A stretch of DNA of 64,000 nucleotides from Alteribacillus sp. YIM 98480 (GTDB lineage: Bacteria; Bacillota; Bacilli; Bacillales; Marinococcaceae): the NCBI RefSeq assembly GCF_009765375.1, contig NZ_VTOK01000003.1, positions 186,001 to 250,000 of the forward strand, written 5' to 3'. Numbering within the stretch: the stretch's first letter is position 1; each line of letters opens with the position of its first letter. The notes below the pieces were generated by a model, which worked only from the letters and a program-made list of their open reading frames with translations, searched no databases and was not told the origin of the DNA. The position numbers were made by a program, and so were the translations under genes. Below are positions 63,704-64,000 of this stretch, one piece after another.

Positions 63704-64000
63704 ATGTTGGATAGACCTTCTAAAAATACAGGATTATTCCTTGTTATTACCGGAGCGATATTTTGGGGTGTTGGCGGTACCGTTTCCCAAAAACTCTTTC
63801 ATCAACACGCCATTGATGTAAATTGGCTTGTCACCATTCGCTTGCTCATAGCCGGCCTGCTACTTTTAGTCGTACAATATTTTAGAAAAGACCTTTCTTC
63901 TATACTTGATGTTTGGAAAAATAGAAGGACAGCTGTACAGCTAGTTATCTTCGGATTACTAGGCATGCTTGGGGTCCAATATACATATATGGCATCCATT
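63704..64000 (+). CDS. EamA/DMT-family transporter (C-terminus beyond window)
   Basis: The first 99 codons are visible. [23 protein letters not shown] is the first helix of the EamA domain, followed by [20 protein letters not shown] and [19 protein letters not shown], the usual helix order of drug/metabolite transporters (RhaT/YdcZ-like superfamily). GAGGTGG lies before ATG. A perfect palindrome just upstream suggests specific repression. The substrate is unknown. Confidence 0.85.
   Translation, partial: MLDRPSKNTGLFLVITGAIFWGVGGTVSQKLFHQHAIDVNWLVTIRLLIAGLLLLVVQYFRKDLSSILDVWKNRRTAVQLVIFGLLGMLGVQYTYMASI

Noticed and set aside
1-64000. CRISPR arrays, tRNA or rRNA genes, intact insertion sequences, prophage
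   Set aside because: No regularly spaced identical repeats with unique spacers, no transposase or phage structural gene, and no rRNA/tRNA pattern could be found by reading.

Overview
The window comes from a low-GC Gram-positive bacterium of the family Bacillaceae. The evidence is strong AGGAGG-type ribosome sites, a tyrZ gene with a T-box leader next to a MarR gene (an order known from Bacillus), SLH-domain and LTA-synthase surface proteins, OFA, CstA and TRAP-TAXI transporters, and short repeats typical of Bacillaceae. Acidic secreted proteins hint at a halophile or alkaliphile, but the genus cannot be fixed from sequence alone. The window is chromosomal. I see no rRNA or tRNA gene, no CRISPR array, no intact insertion sequence and no phage.

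Layout. 1-2 kb: an FAD-linked oxidase (cut by the window edge), its UTRA-type GntR regulator, a decayed short-chain dehydrogenase and two matching operators. 2-9 kb: single genes (methyltransferase, glutamate/dicarboxylate symporter, secreted EEP hydrolase, small alpha/beta hydrolase, membrane-tethered PstS-like protein, lipoprotein). 9-15 kb: phnW-like transaminase, a MurF-like ligase lacking its N-terminal domain paired with a D-Ala-D-Ala ligase, and a large SLH protein. 15-24 kb: DoxX/HxlR pair, orphan AbiGi-like protein, CstA, thioesterase, TehA-like channel, L-2-haloacid dehalogenase and a DrrAB-type ABC exporter.

24.8-33.6 kb is a complete B12-dependent glycerol/diol dehydratase operon: aquaglyceroporin, three dehydratase subunits, two reactivase subunits and a haem-binding-like protein. 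It is followed by a cytoplasmic PocR-domain histidine kinase and an AraC-type response regulator. There are no microcompartment shell genes, and the subunits lack the N-terminal extensions that target compartments. 37.8-45.8 kb is a second catabolic operon: argininosuccinate-lyase-like lyase, GntR regulator, TAXI binding protein, fused TRAP permease, opine dehydrogenase and FAD-dependent amine oxidase. It looks built for uptake and breakdown of an N-substituted amino acid or aminopolycarboxylate.

46.5-50.9 kb: an OFA-family oxalate/formate transporter and an FdhF/YdeP-type molybdopterin oxidoreductase. Each is preceded by a homologous structured leader with two small hairpins sharing a CGNYC loop and an overlapping terminator. 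I recognise no known riboswitch class in it. 51-53 kb: two low-complexity secreted proteins and YmaF. 53.5-55.6 kb: tyrZ with T-box plus MarR. 56-62 kb: two peptidase/amidohydrolase genes and two membrane proteins, divergent from a GAF/PucR-type regulator.

62.6-63.7 kb: a peroxiredoxin-like gene whose conserved catalytic cysteine codon is an in-frame TGA, followed at the right distance by a SECIS-like hairpin, so it may be a selenoprotein. Next to it lies an ECF41-type sigma factor pseudogene broken by an internal inversion. The window ends inside an EamA transporter gene preceded by a perfect 12-bp-arm palindrome.
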